Both the position numbers and the translations under genes were made by a program. This document shows, one piece after another, positions 42,269-51,472 of a stretch of 64,000 nucleotides of DNA (the stretch's first letter is position 1; each line of letters opens with the position of its first letter). This DNA comes from DASSQJ01 sp963726295 (GTDB lineage: Bacteria > Actinomycetota > Actinomycetes > Actinomycetales > Dermatophilaceae), in the NCBI GenBank assembly GCA_963726295.1, contig CAVSBW010000009.1, forward strand, positions 1-64,000, given 5' to 3'. The notes beneath the pieces are model-generated. The model saw only the letters and a program-made list of their open reading frames with translations, made no database searches and had not been told where the DNA came from.

Positions 42269-44873
42269 CGAGGGCACCCGCTGTCTCCGTTCCTGAGTTT
42301 TCGAGGGCCGCATCGAGACGGGCCGCGAGGTCCGCCACGTCGGGCTCGTGCATGACGCTGTGGTGGTCCCCGGCGACGGGGACGGTCGTGAACGGCCCGG
42401 TGCAGAGGCCGCGCAGTGCCTCGGCCAACCGGGCCTGCCGGCCGGGGTCGGACCCGGCCGGCTGGAAGAGGGTGACCGGCCCGCCGTAGGGCCGGGGCGT
42501 GTAGCGCATCGCCGCGTCCATGCAGGCCCGGGCCCGGAGGAGCACGGTGCGCAGGTAGTCCGTCGGCGTCCCTCCGGTGAGCGGGGCGCCCATGAGCTGG
42601 GTCCACACCCGGCCGCTCGTGAGCTCGACGACGTCGTCGGGAGAGCAGGTCGGGTCGTCCAGCCGCGACAGGACGCCGTCGAGCATCTCCCGGAAGGGCG
42701 TCTCCGCCATGGGCAGCCCGGTCAGCGGGTCGACCAGGGGATTCGCGTCGACCATCCCCAGCAGGTCCACGGTCACCCCGGCGTCCCGGAGCTGTCGGGC
42801 GACCTCGTAGGCGAGGACCCCCCCGAACGACCAGCCCGCAAGGAGGTACGGCCCGTCGGGCCGCGCGGCCCGCAGCTGCTCGACGTGGGTACGGGCCAGC
42901 TCCTCGAGCGAGGTGCCTCGCGGGACGGGCCCGGTCCGGGCGACCCCGAGCAACCGGTACGGGGCGCGTGACGCGCGGGCGAGCGCACGGTAGGCGATCG
43001 GCTCCCCGCCGAGCGGGTGCAGCAGGTGGAGGCTGCGGACGGACGGTCCAGGCCGCAGTGTCATGACTGCTGAGCACCTGGCCCGCCCCTCGGCGCGGGC
43101 GCCCTGCTCCGCGAGGGCGCCGACGAGCCCGGAGACGGTGCTGTCGTCGAGGAAGACCGAGAGCCCGAGCGTGCTGCCGAGTTCCTGGGCCATCTCCGCG
43201 ACCACCCACGTGGCGAGCAGCGAGTCCCCGCCGATGTCGAAGAAGTCGTCGTGGGCGTCGAACTCGTCGTGCCCGAGGACCCGGCGCCAGATGGCGGTGA
43301 CGGTGTCGGCCAGAGACGTGCCGGCCCCGGACGGTCCGGCCTCCGGCAGCTCCAGGGCAGCCAGGGCCTGCGCGTCCACCTTGCCGGAGGAGGTGCGTGG
43401 CAACGAGTCGACAAGGACGAACCGCGCGGGCACCAGGTGCTCCGGTACGAGCCCGCGCAGGTGGTCGACCAGCTCGCGGTGGGGGGCCGGGCCCCGCGTC
43501 TGGAGGTAGCCGACGAGGCCCGGCACTCCCGGGGCGAGGTCGCGCAGCCCGACCGCGGCCGCCTCGACCTGAGGATGGTGTAGTAGGGCACCCTCGACCT
43601 CCGCGGGCTCCACCCGGAACCCGCGGACCTTGAGCTGTCGGTCGTCACGGCCGAGGAACTCCAGGCCCTGCGATCCCGCGCGGACGAGGTCACCGGTCCG
43701 GTAGAGCCGTGTCCCGCTCCCCGTGGGATCGGCGACGAAGCGTGTGGCGGTCTGCGCCGCGTCGCCCACGTAGCCGCGGGCCAGACCGGAGCCTCCGAGG
43801 TAGAGCTCGCCGACCTCGCCGTCACCGACCGCCGCCATCCGCTCGTCGAGCACGGCGCACGTGACCCCGGCCACGGGTGCCCCGATCGGCGGCGCCGCAG
43901 GCCACTCCCCCGTCCCGCCGGCGAGGGTGAAGCGCGTCGCGAGGTGGGCCTCGGTCGGTCCGTAGTGGTTGTCGAGGCGACATTGCGGGAGGGCGCCGAA
44001 CAGTGCCCGGATCGCGGGTGTCGCGACGAGGCGCTCACCGGCGGTCACGACGTGGCGCAGCGACGACGGCCACAGGGCGCGGCGCCGAGCGGCGGCGGCG
44101 AGGAGCTGCAGCGCGACGTACGGCAGGAAGAGGCGTTCGGCGTGCTGATCGACGACGAGGTCGAGGAGGGCGTCCGGGTCGCGACGGACCCGCTCCGGGG
44201 CGAGCACGAGGGTTCCGCCGGTGGACACGGTGGAGAGCACCTCCTGGAACGTCACGTCGAACGAGGTCGCTGTGAACTGCACGGTGCGCAGCCCGCGCGG
44301 CCCGTCCGCGACCTGCCAGCCGATGAGCCGGTCGAGGCCCCGATGGGTCATGCCGACCGCCTTCGGCCGGCCGGTCGACCCCGAGGTGTGCAGCACGTAG
44401 GCCAGCGAGTCGGGGGCGGGAGGCGCCGGGTGGTCCGGGCCCGCGACATCGGGTCCCCGCGGGTCGACCACCTGCGCGGCGGCCACCGGGGCCTCGCCGC
44501 CGCCGACCACCACGCGGACGCCGAGCCGCTCCAGGGCGGCGGCCGTCCGCTCGGGGGGAGCGCCCTCGTCGATCGGGCAGTAGGCGCCCCCGGCGAGGAG
44601 AATGCCGAGCATCGCGACGACGCCGTCGACGGAACGGTCCGACACGGCGGCCACGACCTCGTCCTGCGACACCCCGGCCGTCCGCAGGCGTGCGGCCAGG
44701 CCTTCGACCCGCCGGAGGAGCTCGCCGTAGGTGGCCGGCCGCCCGGGGGCCGTCGGGTCGACGACGGCGGGCTCGTCGGGATGGGTCCGGGCATGCTCGG
44801 TGAGGGCGGCGTGCCAGGACCAACCCGGGGCGGGGGCCCCCGTGGGGGGGGTCATGGTCTGGGTCACTGTCAT
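42258..44873 (-). CDS. NRPS A-T-TE with a proline-like code
   Basis: An 871-residue protein: A (about 20-510; HTSGSTGRPKA, HYGPTEA), T (about 535-600, IGGDSLL) and TE (about 620-860, nucleophile in GWSFGG). The A pocket reads about D-V-Q-F-V-A-H-L-A-K, close to proline-type codes (DVQ-I-AHV). There is no C domain, so it does not elongate. An A-T-TE protein can load an amino acid, present it to modifying enzymes and release it. The operon downstream encodes four candidate modifiers, supporting a precursor-making station. A start 18 bp further in (MTPPTG) is possible. Confidence 0.85.
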   Translation of the reverse strand: MTVTQTMTPPTGAPAPGWSWHAALTEHARTHPDEPAVVDPTAPGRPATYGELLRRVEGLAARLRTAGVSQDEVVAAVSDRSVDGVVAMLGILLAGGAYCPIDEGAPPERTAAALERLGVRVVVGGGEAPVAAAQVVDPRGPDVAGPDHPAPPAPDSLAYVLHTSGSTGRPKAVGMTHRGLDRLIGWQVADGPRGLRTVQFTATSFDVTFQEVLSTVSTGGTLVLAPERVRRDPDALLDLVVDQHAERLFLPYVALQLLAAAARRRALWPSSLRHVVTAGERLVATPAIRALFGALPQCRLDNHYGPTEAHLATRFTLAGGTGEWPAAPPIGAPVAGVTCAVLDERMAAVGDGEVGELYLGGSGLARGYVGDAAQTATRFVADPTGSGTRLYRTGDLVRAGSQGLEFLGRDDRQLKVRGFRVEPAEVEGALLHHPQVEAAAVGLRDLAPGVPGLVGYLQTRGPAPHRELVDHLRGLVPEHLVPARFVLVDSLPRTSSGKVDAQALAALELPEAGPSGAGTSLADTVTAIWRRVLGHDEFDAHDDFFDIGGDSLLATWVVAEMAQELGSTLGLSVFLDDSTVSGLVGALAEQGARAEGRARCSAVMTLRPGPSVRSLHLLHPLGGEPIAYRALARASRAPYRLLGVARTGPVPRGTSLEELARTHVEQLRAARPDGPYLLAGWSFGGVLAYEVARQLRDAGVTVDLLGMVDANPLVDPLTGLPMAETPFREMLDGVLSRLDDPTCSPDDVVELTSGRVWTQLMGAPLTGGTPTDYLRTVLLRARACMDAAMRYTPRPYGGPVTLFQPAGSDPGRQARLAEALRGLCTGPFTTVPVAGDHHSVMHEPDVADLAARLDAALENSGTETAGALDGS

Positions 44874-45107
44874 CCCTCGGCCGTCGGAGGCTCGTGTCTG
44901 CTGTCGGCGGGACCGCGCCACACGGTGTGCGACAACCAGGTCCGCGACCCACAGTAGGAGCGGCCGCCCCCGGGCCGTCGTCACGTGAATCGGCCACGGC
45001 ACGACGGAGCACGCCGACCCTGTCCGGCGTATCGGGGACAGGACCCCGCGGACACGAACCCCTTGACTTGGGGCCCTAGCTCTCGGACACCCAGCAGGGA
45101 AGACGCC
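44874..45107. promoter_or_regulatory. Divergent promoter region between the A-T-TE and C-fragment/A(Gly) operons
   Basis: A 234-bp spacer between starts at 44873 (leftward) and 45108 (rightward). It is slightly less GC-biased near 45055-45080 (ccccttgacttggggccc, containing TTGACT). That hexamer 28-50 bp before the rightward ATG could be a -35 element, but no good -10 follows, so the promoter assignment is by position only. Confidence 0.45.
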
Positions 45108-45650
45108 ATGGACACGCTCACCGCTCGCCCGACCGCGCCGGCCGAACCGGACTGCATCGGTCCGATCGCCATCGCACCACGGCTCGCCCACGAGCTCGAG
45201 GTGCTCGCCGCCGGCGCGGCCGCCGACGACCTCGCCCCGTTCGTGGTCTGCGCATCCGAGTTGTTGCTGCGCTGGTCGCGGGGCGGCACGCCGAGGTGTG
45301 CCCGCGTGATCCGGGGCCGTCACGAGGCGTTCGCACATCCCGTCGCCCCGACGGGGACGACCCCGGACCGGGCCCACCTGAGCTTCCGGGACGCTCTGGT
45401 CCACCTGGCCGCCCGGCCGGCCGAGGAGGTGGACCCGGCAGACCTGGCCGATGTCACGATCCTCATCTCCTCCGACGGTGAGCGGATGTACCTCGAGCGC
45501 ACGACCACCGGGGCCGGTGGCCCCTGCCTCGGGTCTTGGGCCGACACCTACCTCGGCCTGCTCGGCACCCTCGCGGAACGTCCGGACGCCCCCCAGATCA
45601 CCCGCCCCGGCACCCCAGGGGACGGCGTGACGGTGTTGGCGGCCTCGTGA
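45108..45650 (+). CDS. Free-standing C-domain acceptor-lobe fragment
   Basis: A 180-residue protein. Its helices (ELEVLAAGAAADDLAPFVVC, then ELLLRW) and tail (DGERMYLERTT ... SWADTYLGLLGTLAERPDAP) match the second lobe of a condensation domain in shortened form. No HHxxxDG lobe is present. It ends in a GTGA overlap with the A(Gly)-T-C* gene, just as the half-C of the 34259 protein precedes its A domain. It is probably a remnant or structural partner for the following A domain rather than an enzyme. Confidence 0.6.
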   Translation: MDTLTARPTAPAEPDCIGPIAIAPRLAHELEVLAAGAAADDLAPFVVCASELLLRWSRGGTPRCARVIRGRHEAFAHPVAPTGTTPDRAHLSFRDALVHLAARPAEEVDPADLADVTILISSDGERMYLERTTTGAGGPCLGSWADTYLGLLGTLAERPDAPQITRPGTPGDGVTVLAAS

Positions 45651-48600
45651 CGGCGACGCGTACCGACCCCGACGTCACGGTGACGGTGGGCTCCGCCGAC
45701 GGTGGTCCGGAGGAGGACCGGACCGTCCCCGGGCTCATCCTGGCCCGGGCCCGCCGACGGCCCCGTGCCGTCGCCGTCGAGGCGGTGGACGGACGCCTCA
45801 CCTACGGCTCGCTCGTCGACCGCGCGGGGGCGGTCGCTCGCCACCTCCGAGCCCTGGGGATCTCGGGCGGTGACGTCGTCGCCGTGGATGTCGAGCGCAC
45901 CATCGACCTCGTGCCCGCACTGCTCGGCGTGCAGCTGAGCGGGGCCGCCTACCTTCCCCTGGACCCCGGCCACCCGAGGGAGCGGGTCGAGAGCATCCTG
46001 GCCGACACGAGGACGGCCGTGCTGCTCACGGACGACGCCCACCGCTCGCCCCCGGGGGCCGGACGCACGGTCCCGATGTCGCAGATCCACCCCGCGGAAG
46101 GGACCGACGGCCTCGGCGCGTCCCCGGACGCAGCGGCCTACGTCATCCACACCTCGGGGTCGACCGGCCGTCCGAAGGGCGTCATGGTCGGCCACCGGGC
46201 CCTGACCAACCTCATCCTGTCCCTGCGTGACCTGTTCGGGCTCCCGGAGGACTGCGTGCTGCCCGCCGTGACGACGGTCTCCTTCGACATCGCCGGGCTC
46301 GAGCTGTTCCTCCCCCTGACCGGAGGCGGAACCGTCGTCCTCGGCGAACCCGCCGATGCCCGTGACCCGCACCGCCTCACGGCCCTTGTCGAGCGGGCTG
46401 GGGCCTCGGTGCTCCAGGCCACCCCCACCTCCTGGCGCCTGCTCCTCGCGGCCGGCTGGCAGCCGCCGCCGGGCTTCACTGTCCTCTGCGGTGGGGAGCG
46501 GCTCCCCTCCGACGTCGCCGACGACCTCCTCACCGACGCCACGGTCCTGTGGGACCTGTACGGACCGACCGAGACGACGATCTGGTCCGCCGTCACCCGG
46601 TACGAGAGGGGCACCACCCCACGGTTCCATCCCGTACGCGGAACCTCCCTCGTCGTGCTCGACGGCGCGCTGGACCCGGTCCCCGACGGCTCCCCCGGGG
46701 AGCTCTACATCGGGGGCCCCGGACTGGCCGAGGGCTACCTCGGCCGGCCCGGCGCCACCGCCGGCCGCTTCATCGCGCACCCGTGGTCCCACGGCGCGCG
46801 GTTGTACCGCACGGGTGACCTCGCACGGCGGCTCCCCGACGGCCGCACCGAGATCCTCGGACGGACCGACGACCAGGTGAAGATCCGCGGCTTCCGCGTG
46901 GAGCCGGGAGAGATCGAGGCCGCTCTGGTGCGGCACCCGGGGGTGGCCTCCGCCGCGGTGGCGGCCGAGCAGACGGACCACGGGGCCCGGCTCGTCGCGC
47001 ACGTTTGCGCGTCCGACCCCGCCGATCACCCGGACGAGGGCACGCTGCGCCGCCACCTGGGGCAGCGCCTCCCGGAGTACATGGTGCCCGCAGAGTTCCG
47101 CGCCGTCGAACGGCTGCCGACCACCCCCAATGGGAAGCTCGACCGGGCGGCCCTCGCCGCCCCGGATGGCCGGCGCTCCGGCGCGCCGGTGGCGGCCCCG
47201 CGCTCCCCCGCGTCCGCCCCGCCCGCCGCGGACGACAAGGGGTCACCGGGACCGGGCAGCGAGGTCGTCGTCGCCCGGGTCCTGGCGGAGGCCCTGGACC
47301 GCGACCACGTCGGCGTGCACGACGACTTCTTCTCGCTCGGTGGCGACTCGCTGCGCGCGGTGCAGGCGATCCTCCGGCTCAACGCCGAGCTGGGAACCGA
47401 GCTGCCGGTCAACACGCTCTTCGAGATGCGCACCGGGTACGGGCTCGCGCGCCTCGTCGACGGCGACATCGTCCCCGAGCCGACGCTGGAGGCCCTCCCG
47501 AAGGCCCAGCCGCACCAGCTCTCGGCGGCCCAGTGGCGGCTGTTGCTGCACCAGACGCACGCCCCGGAGAGCGTCCTGCACAACCGGGCCCTCGCGCTCC
47601 GGGTACCGGACGACGTCGACGTCGACGCCGTGCGGGACGCCGTCGACGGCCTCGTGGCCCGGCACGGGACGTTGCGGACCCGCTATGTGGTGGACGCGGC
47701 CGGCCTGCCGCGCCCGGTCCTCGAGGAACCCGGCCGGACGCCGGTGACGCTCGTGGACGCCGACCCGGCCGCCACACTCGCTGACGAGCTGTCGCGCCCC
47801 TTCGACCTCGCTGGGTCGGTGCCGGTCCGCGCGCGGGTGGTCCGAGGGCCCGACGGCGGGAGCTACGTCGTGCTCACCGTCCACGAGATTGCTGCAGACC
47901 ACCGCTCGCGGGCCCTCCTCGTGCGACAGCTGCGGGCCGCTTTCCGTGGCCATCCGGTCCCCGACCCGCCCTTCGACTACGTGGACTATGCCGCGTGGCA
48001 GCGCGAGCTGGCGGGCGGGCCGAACACGCAACGTCACCTGGACTACTGGCGCGCCACGCTCGCCGGGCTCGACCCTGCCGACCTGCGGACCGACCGGCCG
48101 CGCCCGTCGCGACGCGTCCGCAGCGCCGGCGCCGTGCGCTTCTCCCTCCCGCGCGAGGTCGTGGCCGGGACCCACGACCTCGCCGCCGACCATGACGCGC
48201 CCCTGGCGGTCGGTCTCCTCGCCGGGCTCGTCGCGGTGCTCGACCGGTACACGACCGGCTCGGACGTCACCGTCGGGGTCCACACCGACGGGGCCGAGCA
48301 CCCGGACCTCGAGCAGATGGTCGGGGCGTTCGAGAGCACGGTGCCGCTGAGGGTCCGGACGGCCGACGCCGACGCCCCCGGGCAGCTGCTCGGCCGGGTG
48401 CGGGAGGCGGCGATCAGTGCGCTCGGTCACGCCAGCCCGCCGCTGGAGGACGTCGTCTCGGCAACGGTCGGCTGCGTCGCACCGTCCGCGCCCGGCCGGA
48501 ATCCCCTCTTCGACGTCTCCTTCGCACTCCGTGCCCCCACGGGGCTCAGCGACCTCGACGTCCCGCCGTGCGCCGAGGCCGCGGTCGACCTGCACTGCGA

Positions 48601-48775
48601 GCTGACCGAGCTGCCTGACGGCGGCGTCGACGGCCATTTCCACTACGCCAAGGCCCTCTTCGACGAGACGACGGTGCGCGGCATGGCCGACGAGATGGTC
48701 CGCCACCTGACCCGCGTCGCGGCCGAGCACCGTCCTCCCCCCGCCCCGTTCGACCCGACAAGGAGATCATCGTGA
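45647..48775 (+). CDS. NRPS A(Gly)-T-C*
   Basis: A 1042-residue protein from GTG 45647 (4-bp overlap): A (about 25-500; HTSGSTGRPKG, LYGPTET), T (about 545-615, LGGDSLR) and C (about 630-1035). The A pocket reads D-I-L-Q-L-G-L-I-W-K, the known glycine code. The C-domain core reads H-E-I-A-A-D-H where HHxxxDG is expected, so the catalytic second His is Glu. Some C domains work without it, so activity is uncertain. The protein may start the chain with glycine, since no complete C domain precedes its A domain. Confidence 0.9.
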   Translation: MTATRTDPDVTVTVGSADGGPEEDRTVPGLILARARRRPRAVAVEAVDGRLTYGSLVDRAGAVARHLRALGISGGDVVAVDVERTIDLVPALLGVQLSGAAYLPLDPGHPRERVESILADTRTAVLLTDDAHRSPPGAGRTVPMSQIHPAEGTDGLGASPDAAAYVIHTSGSTGRPKGVMVGHRALTNLILSLRDLFGLPEDCVLPAVTTVSFDIAGLELFLPLTGGGTVVLGEPADARDPHRLTALVERAGASVLQATPTSWRLLLAAGWQPPPGFTVLCGGERLPSDVADDLLTDATVLWDLYGPTETTIWSAVTRYERGTTPRFHPVRGTSLVVLDGALDPVPDGSPGELYIGGPGLAEGYLGRPGATAGRFIAHPWSHGARLYRTGDLARRLPDGRTEILGRTDDQVKIRGFRVEPGEIEAALVRHPGVASAAVAAEQTDHGARLVAHVCASDPADHPDEGTLRRHLGQRLPEYMVPAEFRAVERLPTTPNGKLDRAALAAPDGRRSGAPVAAPRSPASAPPAADDKGSPGPGSEVVVARVLAEALDRDHVGVHDDFFSLGGDSLRAVQAILRLNAELGTELPVNTLFEMRTGYGLARLVDGDIVPEPTLEALPKAQPHQLSAAQWRLLLHQTHAPESVLHNRALALRVPDDVDVDAVRDAVDGLVARHGTLRTRYVVDAAGLPRPVLEEPGRTPVTLVDADPAATLADELSRPFDLAGSVPVRARVVRGPDGGSYVVLTVHEIAADHRSRALLVRQLRAAFRGHPVPDPPFDYVDYAAWQRELAGGPNTQRHLDYWRATLAGLDPADLRTDRPRPSRRVRSAGAVRFSLPREVVAGTHDLAADHDAPLAVGLLAGLVAVLDRYTTGSDVTVGVHTDGAEHPDLEQMVGAFESTVPLRVRTADADAPGQLLGRVREAAISALGHASPPLEDVVSATVGCVAPSAPGRNPLFDVSFALRAPTGLSDLDVPPCAEAAVDLHCELTELPDGGVDGHFHYAKALFDETTVRGMADEMVRHLTRVAAEHRPPPAPFDPTRRSS

Positions 48776-50265
48776 CCCCCTCGACCCAGGAGTCCCCCGG
48801 CACCGTCCGTGCCGTCCCGGTTCCCGCCGACGGCACGAGGACGTACGCCCGGCTCTGGCCGCTGCAGTACCTCTCGGGCTTCGCCATCGCCGTGGCTACC
48901 CTGGCCATCACGATCCGGGCTGACGCCTTTGCCGGCTTCTTCACCGGCTCCGCAGTGCTGCTCGCGCTCGCCCACTCACTGACGTTCTTGGCGTTCACCC
49001 CGGTGGGCGTCGTGTCCGGCCGGCTCGTCGACCGCTGGGGGCCGCGGCGGGTTCTCGTCGGCAGCAACGTCGGCTACCTCGTGATCATGGTCGTGGCGCT
49101 GCTCGCCCTCGCCGCCGCCTTCTTCCCACCATGGCTCGCGATCGCCCTCCTGCTCGCGCGGACAGGCTCGCAGTCCGCCCAGCTGACGGCGCTCGAGTCA
49201 TCGGTCCCGCGGCTGTTCTCGCGACGTGACCTCATCCGCGCCAACGGGCCGCGGATGATCTTCACCGCGTCGGTGGCGGGCTTCGAGGGACCCATCGCCG
49301 CCGTGCTCTTCCCCGTCGCCGGGCTGCTGGCCCTCATCGGGGCGACCGTGGTGGTGCTCGTCGTCTCGCTCGTCGGTGCCGTCCGCGCCGGCATCCCCGA
49401 CAACCCGGTCCCGCCCCCCGGCGCCGAGCCCGCGGACCGGACCTACCGCCCCCTGGCCGCCCACGTGCGCCGGCGGCCCGGGCTCGTCATCGTGATCGGA
49501 GCCTTCGCGCTATTCAACTTCGTCCTGGGCTTCTGCGAGCTGTCCGACCGCCAGGTCACCGCGAGCCTCGGCTCGGAGGCGACCACCAGCGCGGTCCTCG
49601 GTGTCGGCTTCCTCTTCATGATCGCCACCACGGTCGGCATCACGCTGCGCGGCACCCCCCGGGGTCACGCCCGCTGGCTGCGGATCTGTTTCCTCGCCAC
49701 CGGGGGCGCGATGGTCCTCGGGTCCCTCCGACCCAACATCTTCCTCGTGACGGTGGCCGTCGTCGTCTTCCTCGTGAGCGCGACCCTCATCATGGCAATC
49801 GTCAGCACCCTCCTCCACGCCAACACCGAGCCCAGCATCATGGGCCGGATGATGGGGGTCAAGACGACGACGATCGGGCTCTTCTACGGCAGCGGCTGCG
49901 TCGCGGCCGCCCTCTTCTCGAACACTCCCGAGGCGCTGGCAGGGGGCGAGCGGGTCAGCGGCGGGCTGCTCGGCGCCGTCGTCGGGTCGGGTGAGGCCTA
50001 CGGCCGGGTCTACGCCTTCCTCACCCTCGTCCTCGGGGTCGTGGTCCTCGCACTGACCCTTGGCGTCGGCCGGCACCGCACCCTTCGCGCCCTCGACGAC
50101 CCGAGCGTGGCCGAGAGCACGCTTCCCCGCCGTCCGGCGGCGGATGAGTGGCTCGAGGCCCGCGGGACGACGACGGCGGGCACGGCCCCGCGCGACGCCG
50201 GACCCGTGGAGCGCAACGCCGACCGCGCCGAGGAGCTCGCCGCTAACCGGCCTGGCGCCGGATGA
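48772..50265 (+). CDS. MFS exporter
   Basis: A 497-residue major facilitator protein with about 12 hydrophobic segments and the loop motif DRWGPRRVLVG. GTG 48772 has an excellent ribosome binding site (AGGAGATCATC) and overlaps the NRPS stop by 4 bp. The last 70 residues are charged and cytoplasmic. It is related in layout to the exporter at 32850; two transporters fit export of one product plus an intermediate, or redundancy. Its 3' end overlaps the convergent SyrC-like gene by 23 bp. Confidence 0.85.
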   Translation: MTPSTQESPGTVRAVPVPADGTRTYARLWPLQYLSGFAIAVATLAITIRADAFAGFFTGSAVLLALAHSLTFLAFTPVGVVSGRLVDRWGPRRVLVGSNVGYLVIMVVALLALAAAFFPPWLAIALLLARTGSQSAQLTALESSVPRLFSRRDLIRANGPRMIFTASVAGFEGPIAAVLFPVAGLLALIGATVVVLVVSLVGAVRAGIPDNPVPPPGAEPADRTYRPLAAHVRRRPGLVIVIGAFALFNFVLGFCELSDRQVTASLGSEATTSAVLGVGFLFMIATTVGITLRGTPRGHARWLRICFLATGGAMVLGSLRPNIFLVTVAVVVFLVSATLIMAIVSTLLHANTEPSIMGRMMGVKTTTIGLFYGSGCVAAALFSNTPEALAGGERVSGGLLGAVVGSGEAYGRVYAFLTLVLGVVVLALTLGVGRHRTLRALDDPSVAESTLPRRPAADEWLEARGTTTAGTAPRDAGPVERNADRAEELAANRPGAG

Positions 50266-51463
50266 AGTCGGCGGCGACCCGCGGGAGGTAGTCGGCCGCC
50301 TGGAACAACGTCGTGTGGTCGCCGTGCGGCTGCACCCGCAGTGACGCATGGCGCAGCCCCCCGGCCACTCGCCGGGAGCCCTCGGGATGGGCGGTCTCGT
50401 CGTCGGTGCTCGTCACGACGAGAGTCGGCTGGCTGACGGCAGCGAGGAACGGCGTCACGTCGGTGCGAGCCAGCGTGCCGTTGAGGCGGCAGTACCGGTG
50501 GAAGAGGTCGGCGGTCGTGTAGGGGTACAGCACGAGATGGGCCAACTCGGCGGGCGTGTTCGTGAGCGTCACCTGGCAGAACGCCGCCTGCACCGAGCGG
50601 GCGGCCGCCCGGCTGGTCGCGGCGACCGTCATGAGCTCGATGAGGTCGTTCTGGAAGGTCGTCCGCGGTGACCCGCCGGCGAGCTCGTACGCCCCGTGCC
50701 AGAGGCTGAGCGAGCGGACCCGGTCCGGTCTCGCGGCCGCCGCGGCCAGGCCGATGACCGCCCCTCCGCACAGGCCGACGACGTGCGCCGACTCGGCGCC
50801 GAAGTGGTCCATCAGGCGGAACATGTCCTCGGCCTGCACCGCCGCGTCCACGCGGAGGGCATCCCCGTCGGAGCCGTAGTCCTCGACGAGGGGGGCGCCG
50901 AACATCCCCCGGGTCTCCCACGTGAGCACCCGGTGGTCCCGGGCGAGGTAGCGCAGCCACGGCTCGGCCAGCCGAGCCGGCATCCCGCAGGCGGTCGCGA
51001 GGACCACCACCTCCGCGCCGTTCCCGGCGCCGTAGACGGTCAGCGGGAGGCCGTCACTCGCGGCGGTGCTCTGCCGCTGGAACACGGCGTCGAGCCCGGT
51101 CGACACCGCCTCGTCGGCGGCCCTGTCGACCGCGGGGTCGTCGGGGTCGACGGGCAGCGTGTCGATCACGTCCGCGAGCGCGAGCCGGGTACTGACGACC
51201 CGCTCGAACACCCCGAGCGCGGCGGCGTCCGGATGGGGCTCGAACACTAGCCCGTCCACACCGACGCGGGACGCCACCCGGCGGAGCAGGCGGACCCACG
51301 CGCTCCCCAGGCCCGCCACCTCGGGGGGCGGGGGGCCGGTGCCGTCGGAGCGCAGGGGGACGATCCGGACCGGAGCCGTCAGCTGGGCCACCAGGGGCCC
51401 GACCGCGAGGAGGGAGTCGGCGAGCCGTCCGACGGCCGGCCGGGTGCCGGGCGGGGCCACCAC
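50243..51463 (-). CDS. syrC-like: SyrC/CmaE-like aminoacyl-carrier shuttle (Cys alpha/beta-hydrolase)
   Basis: A 406-residue protein with a roughly 135-residue N-terminal extension followed by an alpha/beta-hydrolase domain. The nucleophile elbow reads VVGLCGGAV with Cys232 instead of Ser; the C-terminal His lies in PHGDHTT. SyrC and CmaE use such a Cys to move an aminoacyl group from a stand-alone carrier to a module lacking its own A domain. Here it is the last gene of an operon with A(Thr), carrier and SyrB2-type halogenase, exactly the SyrB1-SyrB2-SyrC set. The likely acceptor is the T domain of the C-T-MT protein or of the T*-C-A*-T protein. Starts at GTG 51463 or 51460. Confidence 0.85.
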   Translation of the reverse strand: MVAPPGTRPAVGRLADSLLAVGPLVAQLTAPVRIVPLRSDGTGPPPPEVAGLGSAWVRLLRRVASRVGVDGLVFEPHPDAAALGVFERVVSTRLALADVIDTLPVDPDDPAVDRAADEAVSTGLDAVFQRQSTAASDGLPLTVYGAGNGAEVVVLATACGMPARLAEPWLRYLARDHRVLTWETRGMFGAPLVEDYGSDGDALRVDAAVQAEDMFRLMDHFGAESAHVVGLCGGAVIGLAAAAARPDRVRSLSLWHGAYELAGGSPRTTFQNDLIELMTVAATSRAAARSVQAAFCQVTLTNTPAELAHLVLYPYTTADLFHRYCRLNGTLARTDVTPFLAAVSQPTLVVTSTDDETAHPEGSRRVAGGLRHASLRVQPHGDHTTLFQAADYLPRVAADFIRRQAG

Positions 51464-51472
51464 GCCGGCGGC

